Of a stretch of DNA of 64,000 bases, positions 36,801-45,486 are shown piece after piece. Positions within the stretch are counted from its first letter, which is position 1; every line of letters begins with the position of its first letter. This stretch comes from Flavobacterium sp. 5. GTDB lineage: Bacteria > Bacteroidota > Bacteroidia > Flavobacteriales > Flavobacteriaceae. Under the pieces are notes generated by a model. The model was not told where the DNA came from, did no database searches, and saw only the letters and a list, made by a program, of their open reading frames with translations. The translations under genes and the position numbers were made by a program. Where the stretch lies: the NCBI RefSeq assembly GCF_002813295.1, contig NZ_PHUE01000001.1:496001-560000 (forward strand), read 5' to 3'.

Positions 36801-36921
36801 GGGCCCGCGTGAGGGATAGAAGCTAGCTACCGAAGTAGCGCGTATAGCCCGACCCCGTTTAGGAAAGGGGCTGTATACCCGTTACTATTGTAAGCCCCTT
36901 TGCTAAACGGGGGCACGCCCA
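36801..36921 (+). ncRNA. Flavo-1-like structured RNA
   Basis: The segment starts GGGCCCGCGTGAGGGATAG, has AGCGCGTATAGCCCGACCC in the middle and closes with GGGGCACGCCC. I recognise this framework from the Flavo-1 RNA motif repeated across Flavobacteria genomes. The variable arm here is a long stem (CCCCGTTTAGGAAAGGGGCT with AGCCCCTTTGCTAAACGGGG). The assignment rests on memory of the consensus, and a covariance-model search would settle it. Function is unknown. Confidence 0.6.
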
Positions 36922-36950
36922 AATGAATTTTAGTAAACTGGGAGAGTAAT

Positions 36951-38036
36951 TTATTCTTTCAAATCGTTTTGAACAACGGTGTTTCCTGGTTTGTCGTCCA
37001 TCCAGGCAACAAATAATTTATAGCCTATTGAAAACACGATTGGCCCTACAAACAAACCGATGAATCCTGACATCATAAATCCGCCAATTACTCCAAGAAA
37101 AATAACAAGCATAGGTACCATTGCTCCTTTTCCTAATAATAATGGTTTTAAAACGTTATCTGAAAGTCCGCTCACGGCGAAAAACACTGTCCAAAGCAAA
37201 GCTGCAGTGGTATTGTCTAATGAAAAAAGATAAGCTATTACTCCAAGGTTGATAATAATTGGTCCAACTTGAATTATGGATAACATTAGACACAATACCG
37301 TAAGTACACCTGCAAAAGGAACGCCGCATCCAAAGAGTCCAACGGCTTGTATTAGGGTTTGAATTATGGCTACACCTAATATTCCTTTTACAACTTGATA
37401 GACTGTCGATATTGATATATTTAAAAATTCATCACCCGATTCGCCCGATATTCGCTTGATAAAATTGGTTGCCAAGTCTTGTGCACTTGTCGAAACCATC
37501 AATACTCCCGCAATGATAACAGAAAGGATAATCGACAATAAAGAGGCTATTGAACTCGCTGCTTTGGACAATACAGTTTTGGAAACTTCTAGGATTTGTG
37601 CTTTGTACTCCAATAATCCTTTCTCCATATCGGTAGATAATGCATATAGAAAATTGTATGCCTTATCCCCTATTAAAGGCCAATCTTTGATGTTTTGACC
37701 TGGGGTTGCAACTTTGATGGTTCCGTTTTCAACTCCTGTTTTTAAATCTACCACAGTAGAAGTAACCGAATTAAAAAAGGCTACTGTAGGCAAAATAATT
37801 AGTGCTAAAATGGTGAGTGTAATAATGGTTGATGCCAGACTTTTGCGCCCTTTTAATTTTTTTTGTAAAAAATTGAACATCGGATACAATACAATAGCTA
37901 ATATAATTGCCCAAAGAATTGGCATCATAAAAGGTAGTAAGAGTTTGAAACAAAATCCTAAAATAAGGAAGACAATACCTAACTGTAGAATGGTTTCAAA
38001 AATCTGTTTACTTTTAATTTCGGACGAATCTTTCAT
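36951..38036 (-). CDS. AI-2E family transporter (YdiK/PerM-type permease)
   Basis: The 361-residue inner membrane protein has about seven or eight hydrophobic segments, with the paired N-terminal helices (LGIVFLILGFCFKLLLPFMMPILWAIILAIVLYPMF), a central soluble loop, and the C-terminal family pattern PLLLGKGAMVPMLVIFLGVIGG followed by GFIGLFVGPIVFSIGYKL. The family name comes from a disputed role in autoinducer-2 export, and other members act as Na+/H+ antiporters, so the substrate is open. It lies 27 bp downstream of the ion channel gene in the same direction and is probably the last gene of the efflux operon. Confidence 0.9.
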   Translation of the reverse strand: MKDSSEIKSKQIFETILQLGIVFLILGFCFKLLLPFMMPILWAIILAIVLYPMFNFLQKKLKGRKSLASTIITLTILALIILPTVAFFNSVTSTVVDLKTGVENGTIKVATPGQNIKDWPLIGDKAYNFLYALSTDMEKGLLEYKAQILEVSKTVLSKAASSIASLLSIILSVIIAGVLMVSTSAQDLATNFIKRISGESGDEFLNISISTVYQVVKGILGVAIIQTLIQAVGLFGCGVPFAGVLTVLCLMLSIIQVGPIIINLGVIAYLFSLDNTTAALLWTVFFAVSGLSDNVLKPLLLGKGAMVPMLVIFLGVIGGFMMSGFIGLFVGPIVFSIGYKLFVAWMDDKPGNTVVQNDLKE

Positions 38037-38063
38037 GTGGTTTTATTTTAATGATTAGATAAT

Positions 38064-38780
38064 TTATGAATTGGGTAATGTTTTTTCTTTCTTTTTAGAT
38101 TTATTTTCACTGGCATTTGATACAAGACGGCCTATTAAAATTACAGGATACAATACTCCTATTATAGCTTCGACTTGTACCATAGCGCGTGCAAAAGGAT
38201 GCAAGGGCACAATTTCTCCAAATCCTGTTGTGGTAATTGTAATATAACTAAAATACATAAAATTAGCTTCTAAAGTATTGCTTTCAAATGGAGGCAAAGT
38301 AATTTGGAAAGCGCCCGGAATATGCTGATAAATAAACGAGTAAATAACAGACCACAGATGTGCTAAAAGCATGTAAACTACTATTGAACCAATAACTCTA
38401 TATTCGGTAATAGGTCCTGGCTCAAAGACTCTGGTTAAAACCAATACAATCAATAACCCAAAAGTCAGCACCGTTAAAACTATATCTGCCAATTGCACAA
38501 ACGGACTGTTTTCAAAAACCATAATCCAGTTAAAAAGGACAAATAAAAAGGGTATAATCGACAGTAATACAGTTCTCTTTTTGGTTCTGGATAAAGTAAT
38601 AATTCCAGCAATTAGAAACAACATCCAAAATATGTTGATAATAATCATAAAGGCTGAATAACTACTAAACAACGGAATTATAAAAAAATGCATCGCAAAA
38701 AGCAACACCAGCATTCCGCTGAGTCCACTTTCTTTGGTCCAAAAATGATTTAAAAAACGATATTTTTTTTGTGATGACAT
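38064..38780 (-). CDS. Two-helix-pore ion channel protein (potassium-channel type)
   Basis: This 238-residue membrane protein has four or more hydrophobic helices in the first 120 residues, then a pore unit: an outer helix, the pore loop ITITTTGFGEIVPLHPFARA, and a final helix (VQVEAIIGVLYPVILIGRLVS). TTTGFGE is close to the TVGYGD potassium selectivity filter, with Phe in place of Tyr. The C-terminus is short and basic with no RCK domain. Cation conduction, probably K+, is likely. It sits 36 bp after the MFS efflux gene and 27 bp before the AI-2E permease. Confidence 0.85.
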   Translation of the reverse strand: MSSQKKYRFLNHFWTKESGLSGMLVLLFAMHFFIIPLFSSYSAFMIIINIFWMLFLIAGIITLSRTKKRTVLLSIIPFLFVLFNWIMVFENSPFVQLADIVLTVLTFGLLIVLVLTRVFEPGPITEYRVIGSIVVYMLLAHLWSVIYSFIYQHIPGAFQITLPPFESNTLEANFMYFSYITITTTGFGEIVPLHPFARAMVQVEAIIGVLYPVILIGRLVSNASENKSKKKEKTLPNS

Positions 38781-38816
38781 ATTCTGATTTTTTATTATAA
38801 ATGTAAAACAAATGTT

Positions 38817-40385
38817 TTAAAATGGAATGGGTTCTACAGCCACACTTCCTATTGGTCTTCGAGCCATTTTGAACAATAAAAGTATCAATATGGGGAAGAA
38901 ACACAATGCCGACATGACCAGATAAATATCTTTGTACGCCAGCATCATTGATGACTTAGCGGTTTGATTCGAAAGATTTTTTTCGGCATTCTTTTGTGCT
39001 TCGGCAGCCGATAATCCCTGACTTAAGTAATAATTCTTTGATTTATTCAATTGGGCTTGCGCCAAAGGGTTTAAAGCAGTTAATTGCTGACTTAGACCTG
39101 TTTTGTGCTGTACATTCAGATTGGAGATAAAGGTTCCTAAAATTGCTCCTCCCAATAATGATGCAAAAATGACACGGGCAATAACACCGCTCATCATTCG
39201 GGAGTCTCCCAAAGGTTTTGGAACATTTTCGGAAATATAAAGCGAGGCTGCAGGATACAAAAAGCCAATAGCCAATCCTTTGAAAATAAAAGGTCCGAAA
39301 AAATCAGCCGAGTCTATTTCTGGATAAAATCTGAAATAAAGGATGGCATGATACATTCCGTAACAAGCAAAACCTACAACCCAAATTGTAGAAAGATAAA
39401 TTCTCTTGAACAAAAGATAAGTCGATAATGGAATGGCGATAAAAAGACCAATGAGAATCGCCAAATGAGTTCTCGCCACATAAATTGTATCAAAACCCAA
39501 AATATTGGTCATAAAACCCGTTACTATCCCTCCTGTTCCATTCATCATCCCGGTATAAAAAAAAAGAAGAGAACCAAGAACTACATTTTTGTATTTGTAA
39601 ACATCGGTATTGATTATAGGAGCTTGGGTTAATCGAACGTGAATCAAATAAACTCCAACTATAATCAGTAAAAAAGCAAATGCCATAGCTACTTTTGGAT
39701 CACTTAACCAATTGCGAGTTTGTCCTTCGGCGCAAAGAAAAAGCACAATTGTAAAAAATAATAGTATGATAATCCAGCCTCTCCAATCAAATTGAAACGG
39801 GGTTTTCATTGGAGCTATATCTTTTTTATAAAATATCCAAGCCAAAACAATAGCTATTAAAAAATTAATATTTAAAAAATAAACTCCAAAAGTCCAATTG
39901 TGAATACTCGTCATTTGTGTTCCAAAATATTGATACAACTGCTTGCTGCCCTGCATAATAAATTGAACAATTCCGTACAAAATAGGCATATTGAAGACGG
40001 GATTGTATTTCATAAGTATTGGAAGTAATGAAGCAAAAATTCCAATAATAGATAAAATTGCTAATAGTGAACGCCAAACGGTAAACCACTCAATAGTCGT
40101 CGCATACAAAGTAGCTGTATTGCAAATAAGTGACAAGAAACTAACTGATAAAATCATAGTTCTTATCTTAATTTGTTTTCCAATTTTCAAGCTCAGGGGT
40201 AAAAATCCCAACATGGCAAAAAATGGAATATAGGTTGAATACGTAAAAGCGATAGTAGAAGCACCAAAATGTCCTAATATTTGTGAATTGTCATAAGAGG
40301 TTACATTCAACGCATTAAAAAAAGGAATCGTAAGAACATAAAGTCCTACAAGAGTAAAAATACTTCCTTTTTTGATTGAAATCAT
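38817..40385 (-). CDS. MFS transporter, DHA2-like efflux permease
   Basis: The 522-residue inner membrane protein has about 14 hydrophobic segments, the size and layout of EmrB/QacA drug:H+ antiporters. A loop rich in Ala/Gln/Lys (QLTALNPLAQAQLNKSKNYYL, then AAEAQKNAEKN) precedes the last helix pair, as in this family. Its start lies four bases after the HlyD gene stop, and TolC lies upstream, so it is the inner-membrane pump of a tripartite system. The substrate is not evident. Similar flavobacterial proteins are sometimes misnamed beta-carotene monooxygenases. Confidence 0.85.
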   Translation of the reverse strand: MISIKKGSIFTLVGLYVLTIPFFNALNVTSYDNSQILGHFGASTIAFTYSTYIPFFAMLGFLPLSLKIGKQIKIRTMILSVSFLSLICNTATLYATTIEWFTVWRSLLAILSIIGIFASLLPILMKYNPVFNMPILYGIVQFIMQGSKQLYQYFGTQMTSIHNWTFGVYFLNINFLIAIVLAWIFYKKDIAPMKTPFQFDWRGWIIILLFFTIVLFLCAEGQTRNWLSDPKVAMAFAFLLIIVGVYLIHVRLTQAPIINTDVYKYKNVVLGSLLFFYTGMMNGTGGIVTGFMTNILGFDTIYVARTHLAILIGLFIAIPLSTYLLFKRIYLSTIWVVGFACYGMYHAILYFRFYPEIDSADFFGPFIFKGLAIGFLYPAASLYISENVPKPLGDSRMMSGVIARVIFASLLGGAILGTFISNLNVQHKTGLSQQLTALNPLAQAQLNKSKNYYLSQGLSAAEAQKNAEKNLSNQTAKSSMMLAYKDIYLVMSALCFFPILILLLFKMARRPIGSVAVEPIPF

Positions 40386-40389
40386 ACTG

Positions 40390-41454
40390 TTATTTTTTTA
40401 CCTCAACAGAAACATTCATACCAGGCTTAACCTCTTCCAATTCTTTTGCAGAAGCTTCAAAATCAATTTTCACAGGAATTCGCTGTGTGATTTTGACAAA
40501 ATTTCCTGTAGAATTATCAGGTTCCACCATAGAAAATTTAGCTCCTGTTGCAGGTGAGAAACCTGTCACTTTTCCTTTGAATTCTTTGTTATCAAGCGCA
40601 TCGATGGTAATTGTAACTTCCTGACCTTGCTTGATTTTTTCAATTTGAGTTTCTTTAAAATTGGCAGTAACCCATAACTTTTGATTTAAAACTAAAGTCG
40701 CAACCACTTGATTAGCATTGATTAATTCGCCAACAGAAATAGTCCTCTCCCCTACATAACCATCAGAAAGCGCCATAATATGTGTATAAGATAATTGTAA
40801 TTTTGCATTCTCTAAATCAGCTCTTCTTCTAGCAACTGTTGCTCTTGCAGATTCCAGATTAATAGAACTTTGTTCGGTCATCGAACCGCTTGCCAATAAT
40901 TCTTTTTCGGCAGCTTTGAGATACGATTTAGTCGATTGTAATTTTGAGATTACCTGCTCATATTGATTGAGCGTTACAGCTGAATCGGCATACATATTTT
41001 TGAAACGGTGGTAATCTTTTTCAGCTTTGTCAAGATTTGCTCTGTCTCCTTCTAATTTATCTTTGACTACTCCTTGATTTGAACTTGCTGTAACAATAGA
41101 TTGTTCTAACGAATGTAGATTTCCTTCGGCGACAGCCAAATCTGCTTCGGCTTGTTTTACTTTTATTCTAAATTCTTCATCATCAAGAATTACCAAAGTA
41201 TCTCCTTTATGCACAAACTGATTGGCTTCAAAACGTATTTCTACAATATGCCCTGTGGCTCTGGCTGTCACACTGCTGATATAGGATTCTACTTGAGCAT
41301 TATTTGTTGTTTCATAGCGATGGAAGTCGAAGAATAAACTCAATATCCAAATACCTCCAATTAGTATAAAAATAAAAGAAAGAACAGTTAATATTCTATT
41401 TCTCTTTTTTTCGCTTTTCAAAGCAATTTCATTACTTTCATTTTCTTCGCTCAT
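40390..41454 (-). CDS. HlyD/EmrA family periplasmic adaptor
   Basis: The 354-residue membrane fusion protein has one N-terminal transmembrane helix (about 20-42, ILTVLSFIFILIGGIWILSLFF), a lipoyl half-motif (GHIVEIRFEANQFVHKGDTLVILDD), a coiled-coil hairpin (about 95-215) and the second lipoyl half (ALSDGYVGERTISVGELINANQVV). It joins the inner membrane MFS pump to the outer membrane channel. It starts nine bases after the TolC gene and ends four bases before the MFS gene, so the three are one transcription unit. Confidence 0.92.
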   Translation of the reverse strand: MSEENESNEIALKSEKKRNRILTVLSFIFILIGGIWILSLFFDFHRYETTNNAQVESYISSVTARATGHIVEIRFEANQFVHKGDTLVILDDEEFRIKVKQAEADLAVAEGNLHSLEQSIVTASSNQGVVKDKLEGDRANLDKAEKDYHRFKNMYADSAVTLNQYEQVISKLQSTKSYLKAAEKELLASGSMTEQSSINLESARATVARRRADLENAKLQLSYTHIMALSDGYVGERTISVGELINANQVVATLVLNQKLWVTANFKETQIEKIKQGQEVTITIDALDNKEFKGKVTGFSPATGAKFSMVEPDNSTGNFVKITQRIPVKIDFEASAKELEEVKPGMNVSVEVKK

Positions 41455-41463
41455 AAAAATATT

Positions 41464-42801
41464 TTAAAGTTTACCCATTGCGTATTGCAAGAAATAATAT
41501 TGGATTATTGAATCTATATTGGCATTGTTTAATGAAATTTTGGCTTCATTCAGTTGTAATTCAGCATCAACAATGTCACTAATCACGGCAAAATCATTGT
41601 CATAACGGCTTTTTACTATTTTGTAATTACTCAATGCTAAATCCACATCTTTTTTAAAAGTCGAAATATTCTTCACGCTTTCAGCAAAACGAACAAAAGC
41701 TGATTTTACATCTTGATTGATCACATCTTTGGTTGCTTCAAGAGCGATATTACTTTTGTTAATTTGCTCCTGATCACTGTTAATTCGATGTTTTATATTG
41801 TAGAAACTTGAAACATCCCAATTGAGTGAAACTCCAGCTCCCCAATAATTTAGGGTATTAGTAGTGTAATTTGGCCATTGCGCAGGATATTGAGTATTCA
41901 ATAATAAATTAGCATTGATATTGGGTTTGAAACCACTCTTGGTAATATCCAAAGATGATTCAGCTATTTTAACATTGATTTCCGAACGTTTGATTTCATA
42001 TCTATTTTGATAAGCTTCAGACAAACTTTCGTCCAAACTAGAATCTGTTTTAGGAATTAAAATACCGTCTAAAACAGGCTTCAATTTAGTATTAGTAGGC
42101 AACCCAGTTAGTATATCCAAATAATTGCTGATTAACTCAATCGAATTGGTACTACGAAAAACGGACACTTCAAAATTAGATTGCTGCAATTCAGTTCTTA
42201 GTAAATCACTTTTCAGGTTTTGACCATTTTCAACCCTTGATTTTAATTGCTTGATTCGTAACTCCGTATTGATAATATTTTGCTTCGTTACTTCAATTTG
42301 TTTGTATAACTTTTCGAGTGTAAAAAACTGTGAGGTAATGGTTTGTTTAATTTCTGTCTCGGTCATTTTTACAACCGATTCCTGCATACTGACAATCAAT
42401 TTTTGTTTATCAATTTGATTGTTAATCACACCCCCATAATACAATGGCATTGATGCTAAAAAAGAGGCTGAAGCTTGATGATTAAAATAATCAACATCAA
42501 TACTCTTTTCATAAAAACCATCATAAATTTTAGGATTCCCAATATAATTATACCCCATGTTTAGTCCTAAAATCGGGGTTTTGGCAATTTTGGTCTGACT
42601 CAAATTTTCATTAGCAATTACAACATCAGAGTTGGCTAATTTAATTTGATTGTTATTCTGAATTCCTAACTGTATGGCTTCATCCAGTTTAATAATTCTG
42701 ACCGTTTCATCATTTTGAGTATATCCAACTCCTCCAATAAAACAAGTAATTATTAAAATGAAAAAATCACTTTTTATATTTTTTAAAATTGAACAACTCA
42801 T
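41464..42801 (-). CDS. TolC family outer membrane efflux protein
   Basis: This 445-residue protein has a signal peptide (about 1-28) and the two OEP repeats of long helices that form the outer membrane and periplasmic channel of efflux pumps. Typical pieces are KLDEAIQLGIQNNNQIKLANSDVVIANENL near the start and NYKIVKSRYDNDFAVISDIVDAELQLNEAKISLNNANID near the end. It heads the TolC-HlyD-MFS block, or is second if the gene at 42843 is included (41-bp gap). Confidence 0.92.
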   Translation of the reverse strand: MSCSILKNIKSDFFILIITCFIGGVGYTQNDETVRIIKLDEAIQLGIQNNNQIKLANSDVVIANENLSQTKIAKTPILGLNMGYNYIGNPKIYDGFYEKSIDVDYFNHQASASFLASMPLYYGGVINNQIDKQKLIVSMQESVVKMTETEIKQTITSQFFTLEKLYKQIEVTKQNIINTELRIKQLKSRVENGQNLKSDLLRTELQQSNFEVSVFRSTNSIELISNYLDILTGLPTNTKLKPVLDGILIPKTDSSLDESLSEAYQNRYEIKRSEINVKIAESSLDITKSGFKPNINANLLLNTQYPAQWPNYTTNTLNYWGAGVSLNWDVSSFYNIKHRINSDQEQINKSNIALEATKDVINQDVKSAFVRFAESVKNISTFKKDVDLALSNYKIVKSRYDNDFAVISDIVDAELQLNEAKISLNNANIDSIIQYYFLQYAMGKL

Positions 42802-42842
42802 TCAGTATTTTTAATTTAATAATTCAGATGGAAACATACTAT

Positions 42843-43763
42843 TTAAAAGAAAACATATTGGTAAGAAAAAGTAACCGAATCGTAATTTAATCCTAAATCT
42901 TTGAAAACCCCCGTGTTAAACTGCAATTTAATCGATTGACTTCTAGACAAAGGCATGGACCATGTTGCTCCAATTCTGGAACTATTGATAACACTTCCCG
43001 CAGGCAATTCATCAACAGCGGTTTTTCCTCCACTAAACCAAGTCCCATTCACACCAAGCCACATTTGATTTTTAAAATAATAACAAACATGTCCTTGAAA
43101 ATTTAACACAGGGTCTTGTTTTAAAACATTATCTCCAAGATATTCTTTGTTTTGGGTATAAAACCAAACTCCAGAATAAAATTCTGTATAAATATGCTCA
43201 AAACGTTTTGAAACACCCGCTTCAGGTTTAAATCCCCAACGATTAGTACCAATATTAATTCTTTTATCAGGATAATAGAGACCTATAGGAACTGAAGTAA
43301 CCAAACTTACTCCAAATATTGTCTTTTGCTGGTATTGACTAAATTCTTTTCTACCTAATGCTGGTGAACCCAACAAATTAATTCCAAGTCTAATGCGCAT
43401 ATCTCCAAAACCATTTCTGTTCCCAGTTATTTTATCCCCATTTACCGTAGCGTGACCATCCATAAGTACAAAAGGGAGAGCAACTTGGACTCTTGCTAAT
43501 TTATTAGCTAAACCAAAAGTATGTAAATAACCGACTCCAAAATTATTACTTGTAATAATAAAATCGTCAATTGGTAATGTTGCTTCTGATACCACATCTC
43601 CTTTCATATAACCGTAACTTGCTACAATAACATTACCGTCTTTTGGCATGTTTGCATAAGCTCTGGGCTCCAGATCTTGTGCATTTAATAAATTGCTAAT
43701 AAAAAAAAGACTCATGAATAAAAAAACATTTTTTCTAACACAAGTAAAATCAATTAAAGCCAT
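42843..43763 (-). CDS. Outer membrane beta-barrel protein, phenol-degradation MetA-like
   Basis: The 306-residue protein has a signal peptide (cleavage near LLNAQ) and an all-beta mature part ending in an aromatic (SVTFSYQYVFF), the usual end of an outer membrane barrel. Phrases such as LPFVLMDGHA, NGFGDMRIRLGINLLGSPAL and GTNRWGFKPEAGVSKRF match the MetA-pathway transporter-like family (a DUF3570/Phenol_MetA_deg type). It is in the same direction and 41 bp before TolC, so it may supply an extra outer membrane pore or sensor to the efflux operon. The family role is poorly defined. Confidence 0.7.
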   Translation of the reverse strand: MALIDFTCVRKNVFLFMSLFFISNLLNAQDLEPRAYANMPKDGNVIVASYGYMKGDVVSEATLPIDDFIITSNNFGVGYLHTFGLANKLARVQVALPFVLMDGHATVNGDKITGNRNGFGDMRIRLGINLLGSPALGRKEFSQYQQKTIFGVSLVTSVPIGLYYPDKRINIGTNRWGFKPEAGVSKRFEHIYTEFYSGVWFYTQNKEYLGDNVLKQDPVLNFQGHVCYYFKNQMWLGVNGTWFSGGKTAVDELPAGSVINSSRIGATWSMPLSRSQSIKLQFNTGVFKDLGLNYDSVTFSYQYVFF

Positions 43764-43843
43764 ACTTAAAATAATAGGAAGTTAATAATTTATTTAATAT
43801 TATAATTTGTCACTTGTATTTAACAAGTCATTATTTAAAATTA

Positions 43844-43868
43844 AAAAACCTCAAAATTTGAGGCTTTA
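43844..43868 (-). terminator. Minus-strand terminator
   Basis: CCTCAAA and TTTGAGG form a compact stem, with a T run after it on the minus strand. It lies just past the stop of the barrel protein gene ending at 43886 and separates it from the efflux operon. Confidence 0.7.
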
Positions 43869-43885
43869 CATTTATCTATTGCTCT

Positions 43886-44644
43886 CTAAAACCTATATCC
43901 GATACTAATACTATATCTAAATCCTACAGCAGTAATGGACTGTACTCCTTTTTTTTGAAATCCTTCATCGCCAGTTAAATCTCCTATATTAGGATATTTG
44001 TCTTTCAAAGCCTCTATTATTTTTTGCAAAGTTTCATTTTCATCAAGTCCAGGAATATCGTTATCCAATTTGGCATTAAAACTATATCGGGTAATTGAAG
44101 GCCCAAATAAAATACAATCCACAACAAATCTATCCCATAAAACAAATTGATAACCTAACTCTCCACCAAAATTAGTCATATTCAATTTTGATATAAAATT
44201 AGTTGAACTAACAGCTCCATTGTCAGGATTAGTATATAACAATTCCCTATCTGTTTTAAATTGAAAAAAACTAACAAAGGGAGCCAAATAAACACCTCTA
44301 GGCGCACTATATTTATTAACAGACCCTAAATAAAATCTATAATCTGCTCCAACAGAGTATCCGTTTCTATTATTATTTTTACTAAAATTGGCATTATCAA
44401 TATCAACCGTAAATAATTTAAATTCTTGATATCCACCAAATACATTCAAAGTCTGGTTCTTCTTCATAACTCTCTCATAAGCAAACTGATAAGAGTTGTC
44501 ATAAAGCAACATATTCGAAACATTAAACTTCACCGAGTTTTTAAAATCTCTTGGCGATCCTTGCGCAAACAAAGCATTTGAAGAAATCAAAAATACTGCT
44601 ACAAAAATGAAGGTAATTCTAAAGGGAGTAGTTAAATTTTTCAT
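43886..44644 (-). CDS. Outer membrane beta-barrel protein, unknown function
   Basis: This 252-residue protein has a signal peptide (cleavage near LFAQG) and alternating strands with a terminal aromatic (SISIGYRF), typical of an eight-stranded outer membrane barrel. Segments such as YSVGADYRFYLG and GVYLAPFVSFFQFK fit the DUF3575-like family seen in Bacteroidetes. It is flanked by terminators on both sides and so is probably monocistronic. No ligand or role can be read from the sequence. Confidence 0.75.
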   Translation of the reverse strand: MKNLTTPFRITFIFVAVFLISSNALFAQGSPRDFKNSVKFNVSNMLLYDNSYQFAYERVMKKNQTLNVFGGYQEFKLFTVDIDNANFSKNNNRNGYSVGADYRFYLGSVNKYSAPRGVYLAPFVSFFQFKTDRELLYTNPDNGAVSSTNFISKLNMTNFGGELGYQFVLWDRFVVDCILFGPSITRYSFNAKLDNDIPGLDENETLQKIIEALKDKYPNIGDLTGDEGFQKKGVQSITAVGFRYSISIGYRF

Positions 44645-44810
44645 TATTTGATTTTTAGTTTATATAAATATCAAAAAGCTTATTCAAATTTAACATTTTT
44701 TTCTACAATAAGGAAACAAAAATTAACACTTTTATTATAAATAAACTTATAATTAAAAGAATTCATTTGGTTCATCCCAATCAAAAAAGAAAATCATACC
44801 TAAAACTACA

Positions 44811-44846
44811 AAAAAAGAGTGCAATACTAATATTACACTCTTTTTA
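44811..44846 (-). terminator. Terminator after the Spy-like gene
   Basis: AAAAAAGAGTG pairs with CACTCTTTTT across an AT loop (the stem also includes TAATATTA). It lies 20 bases downstream of the minus-strand stop at 44866. Confidence 0.75.
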
Positions 44847-44865
44847 AAGTCATTAAGCAAACTTC

Positions 44866-45348
44866 TTATTTTACTTTTGTCATATCTAATTCCCCAACAA
44901 ACGGTATTGCATTTTGCAAGCTACTTCTAATTTCCGTTTGTAAATAAATTTCAAGTTGAATAAATTTAGTTGCATTTATAGCTCCAACAGCTTTTTTTAC
45001 TTTTTCATAATACGAAGAGTATAGCTTGTCATAATCAACATTGTTTTTTAAAGCTTGCTTTGCAATTGCATCCGCTTTAGCGTCTGTTAAAGTTCCATAG
45101 TCAGTCGCATATTGATTTATTAGTTGGATTTTTTCTTGTCCCAATTTTTTTCTTTCAGTTTCATAAGCCTCATAAATTTTTGTAAAATCTGCAGCTTGAG
45201 TCCCAGTTAATGCCATATATTGGCTCACTAATTCCGTTTTAGATTTTCCATAAACTGATTGCACAACATCAACATCATCTTTTAAGGTAGACTGAGCAAA
45301 ACCCACTGTTGAAAATATTACTGCTAATAATAAAAATACTTTTTTCAT
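44866..45348 (-). CDS. Small exported helical protein, Spy/CpxP-like
   Basis: From the ATG at 45348 (MKKVFLLLAVIFS) the product has 160 residues with a signal peptide (cleavage near GFAQ). The longer reading from 45381 only adds residues before the signal. The mature part is helical with long charged amphipathic stretches (DFTKIYEAYETERKKLGQEKI, QLEIYLQTEIRSSLQ), resembling small periplasmic chaperone-like proteins of the Spy/CpxP type. That relation is structural rather than by clear motif. It is flanked by a terminator and stands alone. Confidence 0.6.
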   Translation of the reverse strand: MKKVFLLLAVIFSTVGFAQSTLKDDVDVVQSVYGKSKTELVSQYMALTGTQAADFTKIYEAYETERKKLGQEKIQLINQYATDYGTLTDAKADAIAKQALKNNVDYDKLYSSYYEKVKKAVGAINATKFIQLEIYLQTEIRSSLQNAIPFVGELDMTKVK

Positions 45349-45486
45349 ATTCGTTTGTTTTTTAATTATATACAAAAACAAATATAAGGATTTATCCCTA
45401 CTAGCTTAAATAAAAATTAAAAAAAAGATATCAAAAACATATTTGTTATAACTAATTTAACTTAAACATACAAAAGAAAAAAATCT

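Noticed and set aside
31200..36950. Insertion sequence or prophage explanation for the accessory region
   Set aside because: No transposase, integrase, terminal inverted repeats with target duplication, or phage genes were seen within the window.
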